64,000 nt of DNA from Stenotrophomonas_A sp035629025 (GCA_035629025.1 DASPIU010000018.1:13196-77195), one strand, 5' to 3'. Positions 25,200 to 33,792 are shown, numbered from the stretch's first letter. Program-made: numbers and translations. The notes: generated by a model not told the origin, from the letters alone.

Positions 25200-26258
25200 T
25201 CAGCCGATGCGGACGCGTTCGCCGTCGCCGGCGCTGACCACTTCGCCGATGCGCCAGTGCTGCAGGCCCTGCGCGTCGATGGCCTGTTCCAGCGCGGCGG
25301 CCTGCGCCGGATCGGCGACCAGCACGAAGCCGACGCCGCAGTTGAAGGTGCGCCACATTTCGCTGTCGGCCACCGCGCCTTCGCGCTGCAGCCACTGGAA
25401 CACCGGCGGCAGCGGCCAGCTGCCGGCACGGATGTCCAGGCCCAGGCCTTCGGGAATGACGCGGATGATGTTCTCGGTCAGCCCGCCGCCAGTGACGTGG
25501 GCCATGCCGTGGATGGCGGCGCCGTGCGACGCCAGCAGTGCCAGCACCGGCTTGACGTACAGGGCGGTGGGCGCCATCAGCGCATCGATCAGGCGGGTGC
25601 CATCTTCCAGCACGTGCTCGGCCGGCGCACCAGCGCGCTCGTAGATGCGCCGCACCAGCGAGTAGCCATTGGAATGCGGGCCGCTGGAGGCGATGCCGAT
25701 CAGCACATCGCCGGCGCGCACGCCGGCGCCGTCCAGCAGCTGGGATTTCTCCACCGCCGCCACGCAGAAGCCGGCCAGGTCGTACTCGCCCGGCGGGTAC
25801 ATGTCGGGCATCTCGGCGGTTTCGCCGCCGATCAGCGCGCAGCCGGACAGTTCGCAGCCACGCGCGATGCCGCCCACCACGGCGGCGGCGGTGTCGATGT
25901 CGAGCTTGCCGGTGGCGAAGTAGTCGAGGAAGAACAGCGGCTCGGCGCCCTGCACGAGCACGTCGTTGACGCACATGGCGACCAGGTCGATGCCGATGGT
26001 GTCGTGCCGGCCGAGCTGCTGGGCCAGCTTGAGCTTGGTGCCGACACCGTCGGTGCCGGACACCAGCACCGGCTCCTTGTACTTGCCCGACAGGTCGAAC
26101 AGGGCGCCAAAACCGCCCAGCCCGCCCATCACTTCCGGCCGGAAGCTGCGCTTGACCAGCGGTTTGATCCGTTCGACCAGGGCGTTGCCGGCATCGATGT
26201 CGACCCCTGCGTCACGGTAGGTCAGCGGCTGGGAAGCAGAGGCGTCGTTGCTGGGCAC
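25200..26258 (-). CDS. purM: Phosphoribosylformylglycinamidine cyclo-ligase PurM
   Basis: AIR synthetase, about 352 residues from a GTG at 26258; there is no in-frame ATG near the N-terminus, and the conserved sequence begins at TYRDAGVDIDAGNALV. Motifs include GGFGALFDL, SGTDGVGTKLKLA, GGETAEMPDMYPPGEYDLAG and HVTGGGLTENIIRV. A TAAAAT hexamer near 26304-26309 (minus) is a candidate -10. A second GTG at 26270 is possible, so the exact start is uncertain. Confidence 0.9.
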   Translation of the reverse strand: MPSNDASASQPLTYRDAGVDIDAGNALVERIKPLVKRSFRPEVMGGLGGFGALFDLSGKYKEPVLVSGTDGVGTKLKLAQQLGRHDTIGIDLVAMCVNDVLVQGAEPLFFLDYFATGKLDIDTAAAVVGGIARGCELSGCALIGGETAEMPDMYPPGEYDLAGFCVAAVEKSQLLDGAGVRAGDVLIGIASSGPHSNGYSLVRRIYERAGAPAEHVLEDGTRLIDALMAPTALYVKPVLALLASHGAAIHGMAHVTGGGLTENIIRVIPEGLGLDIRAGSWPLPPVFQWLQREGAVADSEMWRTFNCGVGFVLVADPAQAAALEQAIDAQGLQHWRIGEVVSAGDGERVRIG

Positions 26259-26387
26259 GGGGCTGGTCACGGGCGGGGAGGCTTGGGCGGCAAGGCCGTC
26301 GATTTTAGCAGCCGGCGTCGCGGCGTTGGCGCGCGGCGGCCATTCGGGCAACAATTCGCCTGGATGAAGCCCGTAACGGAACCCGCG

Positions 26388-27506
26388 ATGCGCCGCAGTC
26401 TTGCCCTACTTCTGTCCCTGGCCAGCTGCGTCCTGGCCGGCGCACTGGCCCCGGCCGTGGCCTTCGCACAAGCCGACCTGCGTACCGAGGGCGATGTCGC
26501 CAAGGCGCAGGGCACCTACGAAGCCGAAGTGCCGGTGAACAGCCAGGGCGAGGGCGACCGCGCCGGCGCCCTGGCGCGCGCGCTGGGCAGCGTGCTGGCC
26601 AAGCTCTCCGGCGACCGCAGCGTGATGAGCCGCCCCGGCGTGGGCCAGGCCCTGCGCAATGCCGGCGACTACGTTGACCATTACGACTACCGCCAGGACC
26701 AGGGCACCTCGCCCAGCGGCGCGCCCACCTTCCGCACCATGCTGGTCGCGCGCTTCCGCCAGGACGATGTCGATGGCCTGGTCGCCGCGCTGGGCCTGCC
26801 GGTGTGGCCGCAGCCGCGCCCCAAGCCGGTGCTGTGGCTGGCCATTGACGATGGCAGCGGCCCGCGCCTGGTTGGCGTGGCGCAGTCCAATGCCGCGCGC
26901 AGCGTGCTCGACCGCGCGGTCGAACGCGGCTTCCGCCTTGGCCTGCCGGGCGGCAATGCCGCCGAACAAGCCCTGGTCGGCGCGATCTGGCGCCAGGACA
27001 CCGGTGCCGTGGCCCGCGCCTCCTCGCGCTACAGCCCGCCGATGCAGCTGGTCGGCAAGCTCTACCGCGCCGCGAGTGGCGGCTGGACCGCGGACTGGAT
27101 CTTCATCGACGACGGCAAGGTGCTGGCGAACTGGAGCACCACCGACGCCGACGCGCGCCGCGCCATGGCCAGCGGTGCCGACGGCGCGGCCGATGCGCTG
27201 GTCAAGCGCTACGCCAAGAAGGTGGACAGCGGCGTGCCCGGCACCTACCGCGCGGTGATCACCGGCCTGCGCAGCGCCGACGATTACCTGCGCGTGTCCG
27301 CGGCCCTGCAGAACGTGTCGGTGGTGCGCGCGATGCGCCCGGTCAGCGCCGCTGGCGACCGCCTGGAGCTGGACCTGGATCTGCTGACCGGCCCATCGGG
27401 CCTGAACCGCATGCTGGGCAGCGACAGCCCGATCGAACCGGTCTCCATGCCCACCGACGGCCCGGTACAGCTGGAAGGCGAGCGCATGGAGTACCGCGTC
27501 AAATGA
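26388..27506 (+). CDS. DUF2066 domain-containing secreted protein
   Basis: A 372-residue protein with a signal peptide (MRRSLALLLSLAS...AFAQA, ~24 residues) and the DUF2066 domain (YEAEVPVNSQGEGDRAGALARALGSVLAKLSGDRS). The function is unknown. The gene overlaps the AI-2E permease by 4 bp and heads the permease-hda operon. An in-frame ATG at 26364 with ACAATT just upstream would give a leaderless message of 380 codons; the signal peptide favours 26388. Confidence 0.85.
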   Translation: MRRSLALLLSLASCVLAGALAPAVAFAQADLRTEGDVAKAQGTYEAEVPVNSQGEGDRAGALARALGSVLAKLSGDRSVMSRPGVGQALRNAGDYVDHYDYRQDQGTSPSGAPTFRTMLVARFRQDDVDGLVAALGLPVWPQPRPKPVLWLAIDDGSGPRLVGVAQSNAARSVLDRAVERGFRLGLPGGNAAEQALVGAIWRQDTGAVARASSRYSPPMQLVGKLYRAASGGWTADWIFIDDGKVLANWSTTDADARRAMASGADGAADALVKRYAKKVDSGVPGTYRAVITGLRSADDYLRVSAALQNVSVVRAMRPVSAAGDRLELDLDLLTGPSGLNRMLGSDSPIEPVSMPTDGPVQLEGERMEYRVK

Positions 27507-28678
27507 ACCTGAGCCCCGAGGCGGAAATCGCGCTGTTCCTGCGCCGGCTCAAATGGGCCGCGGTGGTCGTGGCCGCGCTGTGGCTGACCTGGCTGCTGGC
27601 GCCGGTGCTGACCCCGTTCGTGCTGGCCTTGCTGCTGGCCTGGCTCGGCGACCCGCTGGTGGATCGCATCGAGCGCGCCGGGCGTTCGCGCAATGTCGCC
27701 GTCACCCTGGTGTTCGTGTTGATGGTGCTGCTGGTGGTGCTGGCGCTGATGATCCTGGTGCCAATGATCGAGCGACAGATCGTCACCCTGATCAACGCGC
27801 TGCCGCAGATGCGCGACTGGTTCATCGGCACCGCGGTGCCGTGGATAGAGCACAAGACCGGCCTGGAGCTGATGAACTGGCTGGACCCGGAGCGGCTGAT
27901 CGACTGGATCCGCAGCCATTGGGACCAGGCTGGCGGCGTGGCCAGGACCTTCTTCGGCTATCTGTCGCGCTCGGGCTTTGCGATGGTGACCTGGGTGTTG
28001 AACATCGTGCTGCTGCCGATCCTGACGTTCTACTTCCTGCGTGACTGGGACAAGCTGGTCGAGCGCGTGGCCGCGGTGATCCCGCGCAAGTACATCGGCA
28101 CCGTGAGCAGCCTGGCGCTGGAATCCAACGACGTGCTGGGCGCCTTCATCCGCGGCCAGTTCCTGGTGATGCTCGCCCTGGGCCTGATCTACGCCGCCGG
28201 CCTGACCCTGGTCGGGTTGAAGCTGGGCCTGCTGATCGGCCTGATTGCCGGGCTGATCAGCTTCATTCCCTATCTGGGCGCCACCACCGGCGTGGTGCTG
28301 GCGGTAGTGGCCGCGCTGGTGCAGGCGCAGGGCTTTGACCTGCAGCTGCTGGTGCTGGTCGGCGTGGTGTTCACCGTGGGCCAGCTGATGGAGAGCTATG
28401 TGCTCACTCCGCGCATCGTCGGCGACAAGATCGGCCTGCATCCGGTGGCGGTGATCTTCGCGGTGATGGCCGGTGGTCAGTTGTTCGGCTTCCTCGGCAT
28501 GCTGCTGGCGCTGCCGGTGGCGGCGGTGGCCAACGTGCTGCTGCACTACGCGCACGCGCGCTATACCCAGAGCGAGCTGTATGCGGGCGAGCGCGGGCCG
28601 GAGATCGTGTTGGCCTCGGCCACGACCACGACCGAGACGGTGATCATCGAAGTGCCGAAGGACCCGGGATCGCCGTGA
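27503..28678 (+). CDS. AI-2E family transporter (PerM/YdiK type)
   Basis: A 391-residue inner-membrane protein of the AI-2 exporter superfamily with ~7-8 helices. The signature lies in the C-terminal half: FIRGQFLVMLALGLIYAAGL, ISFIPYLGATTGVV and ESYVLTPRIVGDKIGLHPVAVIFAVMAGGQLFG. Members have been linked to solute or Na+/H+ transport rather than AI-2; the substrate is unknown. It lies between DUF2066 and hda with 4-bp overlaps on both sides. Confidence 0.9.
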   Translation: MNLSPEAEIALFLRRLKWAAVVVAALWLTWLLAPVLTPFVLALLLAWLGDPLVDRIERAGRSRNVAVTLVFVLMVLLVVLALMILVPMIERQIVTLINALPQMRDWFIGTAVPWIEHKTGLELMNWLDPERLIDWIRSHWDQAGGVARTFFGYLSRSGFAMVTWVLNIVLLPILTFYFLRDWDKLVERVAAVIPRKYIGTVSSLALESNDVLGAFIRGQFLVMLALGLIYAAGLTLVGLKLGLLIGLIAGLISFIPYLGATTGVVLAVVAALVQAQGFDLQLLVLVGVVFTVGQLMESYVLTPRIVGDKIGLHPVAVIFAVMAGGQLFGFLGMLLALPVAAVANVLLHYAHARYTQSELYAGERGPEIVLASATTTTETVIIEVPKDPGSP

Positions 28679-29361
28679 GCGTACCGCAGTTGCCGCTGGC
28701 CCTGCGTTATCCGCCGGACCAGCGCCTGGAAACCCATGTCGGCGCGCCGGAGGGCGTGATCGCGCAGTTGCGCGCGATTGCCGCCGGCGCGCGGGTGGAC
28801 TGGGTGTTTCTCGCCGGTCCGGCCGGCAGCGGCAAGACCCATCTGGCGTTGTCGCTGTGCGCGGCTGCCGAGCAGGCCGGGCGCCGAGCCGCGTATCTGC
28901 CGTTGCAGGCCGCCGCCGGGCGCTTGCGTGAGGCACTGGAATCGCTGGAGGGCCATGAGGTCATCGCGCTGGACGGCCTGGACGCCATTGCCGGCGCGCG
29001 CGAGGACGAAGTGGCTCTGTTCGATTTCCACAACCGCGCGCGCGCCGCGGGTGTGACCTTGCTCTACACCGCGCGCGCGATGCCTGACGGGTTGGCGTTG
29101 ACTCTGCCGGATCTGCGCTCGCGCCTGGCGCAATGCGTGCGCATCGCCTTGCCGGCGCTGGATGACGCGGGGCGTGCCGCGGTGCTGCGTGAGCGTGCGC
29201 AGCGCCGCGGGCTGGTGATCGACGATGCCGCCATCGAATGGTTGCTTACCCACAGCGGGCGTGAGCTGGGTGGCCTGGTCGCGTTGCTGGACCGGCTCGA
29301 CCGCGAATCGCTGGCGGCGAAGCGGCGCATCACCGTGCCGTTCCTGCGCAGCGTCCTGTAA
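28675..29361 (+). CDS. hda: DnaA regulatory inactivator Hda
   Basis: A 228-residue AAA+ protein homologous to DnaA domain III. The N-terminal QLPLAL is the beta-clamp-binding motif; Walker A is GPAGSGKTHLALSL, Walker B-like VIALDGLDAIAG. With the clamp it stimulates ATP hydrolysis by DnaA after initiation. The GTG start overlaps the preceding stop. The gene ends the operon, before a REP pair. Confidence 0.94.
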   Translation: MSVPQLPLALRYPPDQRLETHVGAPEGVIAQLRAIAAGARVDWVFLAGPAGSGKTHLALSLCAAAEQAGRRAAYLPLQAAAGRLREALESLEGHEVIALDGLDAIAGAREDEVALFDFHNRARAAGVTLLYTARAMPDGLALTLPDLRSRLAQCVRIALPALDDAGRAAVLRERAQRRGLVIDDAAIEWLLTHSGRELGGLVALLDRLDRESLAAKRRITVPFLRSVL

Positions 29362-29374
29362 CCGCGCAACCCCC

Positions 29375-29449
29375 GTAGGAGCGGCTTAAGCCGCGACCGC
29401 AATCTGCCACACCGCAGCTCCGCCCGTTCGGGGCTGAAGCCCCTCCTAC
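29375..29449. repeat. REP pair (GTAG...CTAC, BIME-like)
   Basis: Two REP palindromes in opposite orientation: GTAGGAGCGGCTTAAGCCGC on the left and GGGGCTGAAGCCCCTCCTAC on the right, separated by ~30 bp. The outer ends GTAGGAG/CTCCTAC pair, so the whole could fold into one structure after hda. Confidence 0.85.
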
Positions 29450-29479
29450 AAGGGCGGCGATCAGCAGTGCAGCGCGTCA

Positions 29480-30187
29480 TCAACCCTGCGACAAACGCGT
29501 GTCCAATTCCGCCAACCGCTGCGGCGTACCCACATCCGTCCAGCGGCCGGCATGGTGTTCGCCGCTCACCGCACCGGCATCCATGTGCGCACGCAGGATC
29601 GGCGCCAGGCGGAAGCGCGGCTTGCCGTTGGCGGCCACGCCGGCATCGCCGTCGGCATATCGCTGCCACCCGTCCAGCAGCTGCGGCCGGAACACGCCGA
29701 TGCCCGAATAGGTGAGGCGGCGGGCGCCATCGCGACGCAGCTGGCCATCCGCTTCCAGCGCGAAATCGCCCTGCGGCGCCTGCAGCGGTGGGGCCACCAT
29801 CACCAGGTGGGCCAGGCCCTGCGGCATGCGCGGCAGCAGCGCGAAGTCGTAATCGCTCCACACATCGCCATTGACCAGCAGAAACGGCGCCTCGCCCAGC
29901 AAGGGCAGAGCATTGAGCATGCCGCCGCCGGTCTCCAGCGGCGTGTCGCCTTCATGGGCGTATTCGATGCGCAGACCGAAGCGCGAGCCGTCGCCCAGCA
30001 CGGCCGGGAATTGCTCGGCCAGCCACGAGGTATTGACCACCACCTCGCGTACGCCGATCGCCGCCAGCTTTTCCAGATGCCATGCGATCAGCGGCTTGCC
30101 GCCCGCGGCCAGCAGCGGCTTGGGCGTGTGCGTGGTCAGCGGGCGCATCCGCTCGCCGAGGCCGGCGGCGAAGATCAGGGCCTTCAT
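29480..30187 (-). CDS. murU: N-acetylmuramate alpha-1-phosphate uridylyltransferase MurU
   Basis: A 235-residue nucleotidyltransferase starting MKALIFAAGLGERMRPLT, the nucleotide-binding loop of this family, with KPLI at the sugar-phosphate Lys and VNGDVWSDYD for metal binding. In Pseudomonas MurU makes UDP-MurNAc from MurNAc-1-P in a recycling route that bypasses MurA. The adjacent AmgK homologue supports MurU over a generic mannose-1-P enzyme. It overlaps amgK by 4 bp. Confidence 0.9.
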   Translation of the reverse strand: MKALIFAAGLGERMRPLTTHTPKPLLAAGGKPLIAWHLEKLAAIGVREVVVNTSWLAEQFPAVLGDGSRFGLRIEYAHEGDTPLETGGGMLNALPLLGEAPFLLVNGDVWSDYDFALLPRMPQGLAHLVMVAPPLQAPQGDFALEADGQLRRDGARRLTYSGIGVFRPQLLDGWQRYADGDAGVAANGKPRFRLAPILRAHMDAGAVSGEHHAGRWTDVGTPQRLAELDTRLSQG

Positions 30188-31212
30188 GGCGCCTCGGCCG
30201 GCGCCGCGGCGCGTTCGGCCAATGCCGGCTTGATCCGTGTTTCCAGCAGCTGCTGCAGCGGTTGCAGCGGCGCGTGCCGCGGCAACACTTCTTCGAGATA
30301 GGCGACAAAGCGCGGGATGTTCGCCAGGTACCAGCTCTTGCCGTCGCGGTAATGCAGGCGGCAGAAAATGCCGAGATTCTTCAGGTGGCGCTGCACGCCC
30401 ATCCAGTCGGCGTCGCGGGCAAAGCGTTGCAGCGGCGGTACCGCGATGCCGGCCTCCAGCGCACGCGCGTGGTAGCGCGCCAGCCAGGCGTCCACGCGTA
30501 GCAGCGGCCAGCTGACCGAAGTGTCCTTGAACAGGCTGACCACGTCGTAGGCCACCGGTCCACGCACGCAGTCCTGGAAATCGAGCACGGCCGGGCCATC
30601 GGCCACCGGCATCAGGTTGCGCGGCATGAAGTCGCGGTGCACCAGCACCTTGTGCTGGCCGAGCGCGTTGTCCATCAGTCGGCGCTGCGCCAGTTCCAGC
30701 AGCTCGGACTCGCCGCAATCCAGGGTGATGCCGAGATGGCGGCCGAGGAACCATTCCTCGAACAACCCTGCGTCGCGCTGCAGCAGGGCCTCGCCGAACT
30801 CGCCCATGCCTGCGGGCGGGGTGATGCGCTGCAGGCGCAGCAATTGTCCGATCGCCGCATCGAACAGCGCATCGGCGTTCGCGTCGTCCAGCACCTGGGC
30901 CAGGGTCGGCCCGCCAAGGTCTTCGAGTAGCAGGAAGCCGGCTTCGATATCCACGGCCAGCACCTGCGGCACGCGCACGCCGCCGCCGTGCAGCAGCTCG
31001 CGCATGCGCAGCCACGGCTGCGGATCGTCCAGGCCGGGCGGCGAATCCATCAGGACGCGGCTGGGTGCGTGCGCCGATTCGCTGCGCCAGTAGCTGCGCA
31101 TGCCGGCATCGACCGACGCGCGCGTCAGCGTGGCGCCAGGGTCGCGCAAGGTCTGCTGCAACCAGTGCAGGCGTTGCGCGGCGCGCGGATCGGAAACGGG
31201 GTCTGGGGACAT
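30184..31212 (-). CDS. amgK: N-acetylmuramate/N-acetylglucosamine kinase AmgK
   Basis: A 342-residue aminoglycoside-phosphotransferase-fold kinase. The catalytic loop is VLVHRDFMPRNLM and the metal-binding Asp lies in VLDFQDCVRGPVAYD. AmgK phosphorylates the anomeric carbon of MurNAc, supplying MurU. Together with intact murA this gives a cell-wall salvage route known to raise intrinsic fosfomycin tolerance. Confidence 0.9.
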   Translation of the reverse strand: MSPDPVSDPRAAQRLHWLQQTLRDPGATLTRASVDAGMRSYWRSESAHAPSRVLMDSPPGLDDPQPWLRMRELLHGGGVRVPQVLAVDIEAGFLLLEDLGGPTLAQVLDDANADALFDAAIGQLLRLQRITPPAGMGEFGEALLQRDAGLFEEWFLGRHLGITLDCGESELLELAQRRLMDNALGQHKVLVHRDFMPRNLMPVADGPAVLDFQDCVRGPVAYDVVSLFKDTSVSWPLLRVDAWLARYHARALEAGIAVPPLQRFARDADWMGVQRHLKNLGIFCRLHYRDGKSWYLANIPRFVAYLEEVLPRHAPLQPLQQLLETRIKPALAERAAAPAEAP

Positions 31213-31271
31213 CGGCAACTCAGCCACGGCGGAGGCGACGGCATGGCCGTCACCCGGAAAGGAAAGGGGTT

Positions 31272-31541
31272 TCAGCGGCGGCCGCTGAACAAGCGCAGCA
31301 GCGCCAGCAGCGCGATGGCACCGAGCAGGGCGCCGAAGAAACCCGCCGGTTCGCCCGCGCGGTACCAGCCCATGTGCTGGCCAAACCAGCCGGCGAGCAC
31401 CGCGCCGCCAATGCCGAGCAGGATCGTCAGCAGGCAGCCCAGGTGCCGCGGGCCGGGCGAAATGAAGCGCGCCAGCAGGCCGACCACCAGGCCGACCAGG
31501 ATGATGTAGAGCCAGCTGTCGCTGCCGAACAGGCCACCCAT
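31272..31541 (-). CDS. GlsB/YeaQ/YmgE family stress membrane protein
   Basis: An 89-residue protein with three hydrophobic segments, of the transglycosylase-associated (GlsB/YeaQ) family. Glycine zippers LVGLVVGLLARFISPGPR and GIGGAVLAGWFGQ are diagnostic. Function is unknown, often stress-induced. It lies 59 bp upstream of amgK and reads in the same direction. Confidence 0.88.
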   Translation of the reverse strand: MGGLFGSDSWLYIILVGLVVGLLARFISPGPRHLGCLLTILLGIGGAVLAGWFGQHMGWYRAGEPAGFFGALLGAIALLALLRLFSGRR

Positions 31542-31603
31542 GCGCGCGCTCCCGCCGAAGAAGGACGCAGCCTAGCAAGGCCGGGCCACGTCCGTCATCG
31601 CGC

Positions 31604-33097
31604 TCAGCAGCAGCCGTGGCCGCCGTGGCGGGTGCCGCTGTCGGCGGCCACCGGCGAACCGCTGGTTTCGCCGCGCAGGCAGGCGGCGTGGTGCTCGGCA
31701 ATGACCTTGGCCACGCAGGCGGTGACGCGCTTGCCCATCGGGATGTGCAGGAACTCGTTGGGGCCGTGCGCGTTGGAGTGCGGGCCCAGCACGCCGGTGA
31801 TCATGAACTGCGCACCGGGGAACTTCTCGCCGAGCATGCCCATGAACGGAATCGAGCCACCTTCGCCCATGTACATCGCCGGCTTGCCGAAGAATGCCTG
31901 GCTGGCGTCGTCGATGGCCTTGCCCAGCCACGGTGCCATTGCCGGCGCGTTCCAGCCGGTGGAGGCTTTTTCCAGATCCAGGGTGACCTTGGCACCGTTC
32001 GGCGGATCGCGCAGCAGCGCTTCCTTCAGCAGTTCGCCGCACTTCTTGCCGTCGGCAATCGGCGGCAGGCGCAGCGACAGCTTCACCGAGGTCTGCGGGC
32101 GCAGCACGTTGCCGGCCGATTCCAGCGCCGGCATGCCGCCCACGCCGGTCACCGACAGCGCCGGGCGCCAGGTGCGGTTGAGGACCAGCTCGGTGAGGTC
32201 ATCGCTCATCGGCTTGAGCCCTTCCACCAGCGGGAACTTGTCGAAGATCGCCGTATCCAGCACCTTGGCTGCGTTCTGCGCCTGCTCCAGGCGCTCGGCC
32301 GGCACGTCCACGTGCAGGCCTTCGAGCAGGATGCGCCCGGTCTTCTCGTCCTCGATGCGCGACAGCAGCTGGCGCAGCAGGCGGAAGCTGGACGGCACCA
32401 CGCCGGAGGCATCGCCCGAGTGCACGCCTTCCTCCAGCACCTTGACGGTGAGGTTGCCGCCGGTCAGGCCGCGCAGGGAGGTGGTGCACCACAGCTGTTC
32501 GTAGTTGCCGCAGCCCGAATCCAGGCACACCACCAGCGACGGCTTGCCGATGCGCTCGGCGAGGTGGTCGACATAGGCGGGCAGGTCATAGCTGCCCGAC
32601 TCCTCGCAGGCCTCGATCAGGATCACGCAGCGCGCGTGCGGCAGGTTCTGCTCGCGCAGCGCTTGCACCGCGGCCAGCGAACCGAAGATCGCGTAGCCAT
32701 CATCGGCGCCGCCGCGGCCATACAGCTTGTCGCCGCGTAGCACCGGTTGCCACGGGCCCAGGTCCGGGTCCCAGCCGGTCATTTCCGGCTGCTTGTCCAG
32801 GTGGCCGTAGAGCAGCACGGTGTCCTGCCCGGTTTCCGCGCCGGTGGCCGGAATTTCCAGGAAGATCAGCGGCGTGCGTCCTTCCAGCCGCACCACCTCG
32901 ACCACCAGCCCGTCAATGGCCTGCGCCCGCGCCCAGCGCTCCATCAGCGTCACGGCCTGGTCCATGTAACCGTGCTTGACCCAGTCGGCATCGAACATCG
33001 GCGACTTGTTGGGAATGCGGATGTACTCGACCAGCTGCGGAACGATGTCCTGGTCCCATTTGTCGTTGAGGAATTGGCCGATCTGGGCGCTGTCCAT
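31604..33097 (-). CDS. M20 family metallopeptidase
   Basis: A 497-residue di-zinc exopeptidase of the M20A/CPG70-like dipeptidase group. Metal ligands are visible in LLYGHLDKQPE (His), GRGGADDGYA (bridging Asp), EACEESGS (catalytic Glu pair), VVCLDSG (Asp) and GPHSNAHGPNEFL (His). An internal dimerisation domain sits at ~210-370. It has no signal peptide, so it is cytoplasmic. The C-terminus ends in a His/Cys-rich tail, RHGGHGCC, not typical of the family. Confidence 0.9.
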   Translation of the reverse strand: MDSAQIGQFLNDKWDQDIVPQLVEYIRIPNKSPMFDADWVKHGYMDQAVTLMERWARAQAIDGLVVEVVRLEGRTPLIFLEIPATGAETGQDTVLLYGHLDKQPEMTGWDPDLGPWQPVLRGDKLYGRGGADDGYAIFGSLAAVQALREQNLPHARCVILIEACEESGSYDLPAYVDHLAERIGKPSLVVCLDSGCGNYEQLWCTTSLRGLTGGNLTVKVLEEGVHSGDASGVVPSSFRLLRQLLSRIEDEKTGRILLEGLHVDVPAERLEQAQNAAKVLDTAIFDKFPLVEGLKPMSDDLTELVLNRTWRPALSVTGVGGMPALESAGNVLRPQTSVKLSLRLPPIADGKKCGELLKEALLRDPPNGAKVTLDLEKASTGWNAPAMAPWLGKAIDDASQAFFGKPAMYMGEGGSIPFMGMLGEKFPGAQFMITGVLGPHSNAHGPNEFLHIPMGKRVTACVAKVIAEHHAACLRGETSGSPVAADSGTRHGGHGCC

Positions 33098-33164
33098 GGG
33101 GAAACTCCGGGGAATGCGGAAAGCGCCCATTCTACGCCTGCGGCCCGCCCGGCCCGAGGTCCGG

Positions 33165-33180
33165 GTAGGGATTTCCCTAC
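33165..33180. promoter_or_regulatory. 16-bp palindrome upstream of comEA (7-2-7)
   Basis: GTAGGGA-TT-TCCCTAC is a perfect inverted repeat. A second palindrome, TGTCA-ATTGG-TGACA, follows at 33206-33220. Both lie between the divergent M20 and comEA genes. The 7-2-7 spacing is the geometry used by NarL/FixJ-type regulators; the actual binder is unknown. Confidence 0.45.
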
Positions 33181-33307
33181 AGAGAGACACGCTGTTTACC
33201 GGCTGTGTCAATTGGTGACAGACGATAGGCTGCTCCCCATGTGGCGCGGAACACTGGTTTGGCCGGAAGGAACGCCGGCGTACCAACCCAAGCCACAAGG
33301 AGTTCCA

Positions 33308-33652
33308 ATGAAGTCTTTTGCCGTAGTTGTAAGGGCCCTGGTGCTTGCCCTGTTGTTCTCGACCCATGCCATGGCAGGCGTCAAGGTTGACATCAACAGT
33401 GCCGACGCCGAGGAACTGGATCAGGTGCTGGTCAATGTCGGGCCCTCCAAGGCCAAGGCGATTGTCGAGCACCGCGAAGCCAACGGGCCCTTCAAGAGCG
33501 CCGAGGATCTGGCGCAGGTCAAAGGGATCGGACTGAGCACGGTCGAACGGAATCGGGATCTCATCGAGGTCGGCGCCGGAAGCGCCCCCACTGCAAAGAA
33601 GGCCGCTGGAGCGGCCGAGGGCAAACCGGTGGAGCCGGTGACGAGACAGTAG
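33308..33652 (+). CDS. ComEA-family helix-hairpin-helix DNA-binding protein
   Basis: A 114-residue exported protein: signal peptide (~1-23, HAMA), then a ComEA HhH domain (VDINSADAEELDQVLVNVGPSKAKAIVEHREANGPF and DLAQVKGIGLSTVERNRD), then an Ala/Gly/Lys-rich tail. ComEA proteins bind incoming DNA in the periplasm during natural transformation. AAGGAG lies 7 nt before the ATG. A structured, GGA-rich 3' region follows directly. Confidence 0.9.
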   Translation: MKSFAVVVRALVLALLFSTHAMAGVKVDINSADAEELDQVLVNVGPSKAKAIVEHREANGPFKSAEDLAQVKGIGLSTVERNRDLIEVGAGSAPTAKKAAGAAEGKPVEPVTRQ

Positions 33653-33792
33653 AACCAACGGATCCCACGGACACGGCGCGCGCAGGATGCGCGGCCGCAC
33701 GCCATCTAGGCAGGAAGCCTGGGGGAGGCTGGATGCCGACAAGGACGTGACCGCCCGGTGCCGCACAGGATGTGCCACCGGGCGTTTTTTTT
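33653..33792 (+). ncRNA. Candidate GGA-rich sRNA from the comEA 3' UTR (RsmA/CsrA-titrating type)
   Basis: A 140-nt stretch between the comEA stop and a terminator carries eight GGA trinucleotides. Hairpin 1 (33679-33693): 5-bp stem, loop AGGAT. Hairpin 2 (33709-33737): GGCA/TGCC and AGCCT/AGGCT stems flanking a symmetrical GGA/GGA internal loop, with loop GGGGG. A single-stranded AAGGA follows (33741-33745). Hairpin 3 is the terminator, whose own loop is AGGAT. CsrB/RsmZ sRNAs sequester CsrA/RsmA by GGA in loops. I recall a GGA-rich RsmA-binding sRNA from a 3' UTR in Xanthomonas campestris (RsmU); homology is unverified. It may be processed from comEA mRNA or have its own promoter. Confidence 0.6.
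33752..33792 (+). terminator. Intrinsic terminator of comEA / candidate sRNA
   Basis: CGCCCGGTG (33752-33760) pairs with CACCGGGCG (33776-33784); above a two-nucleotide bulge, GCAC pairs with GTGC around the loop AGGAT (33667+100 to 33671+100, i.e. 33767-33771). Eight T residues follow (33785-33792). This is the strongest terminator in the window. Confidence 0.92.
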
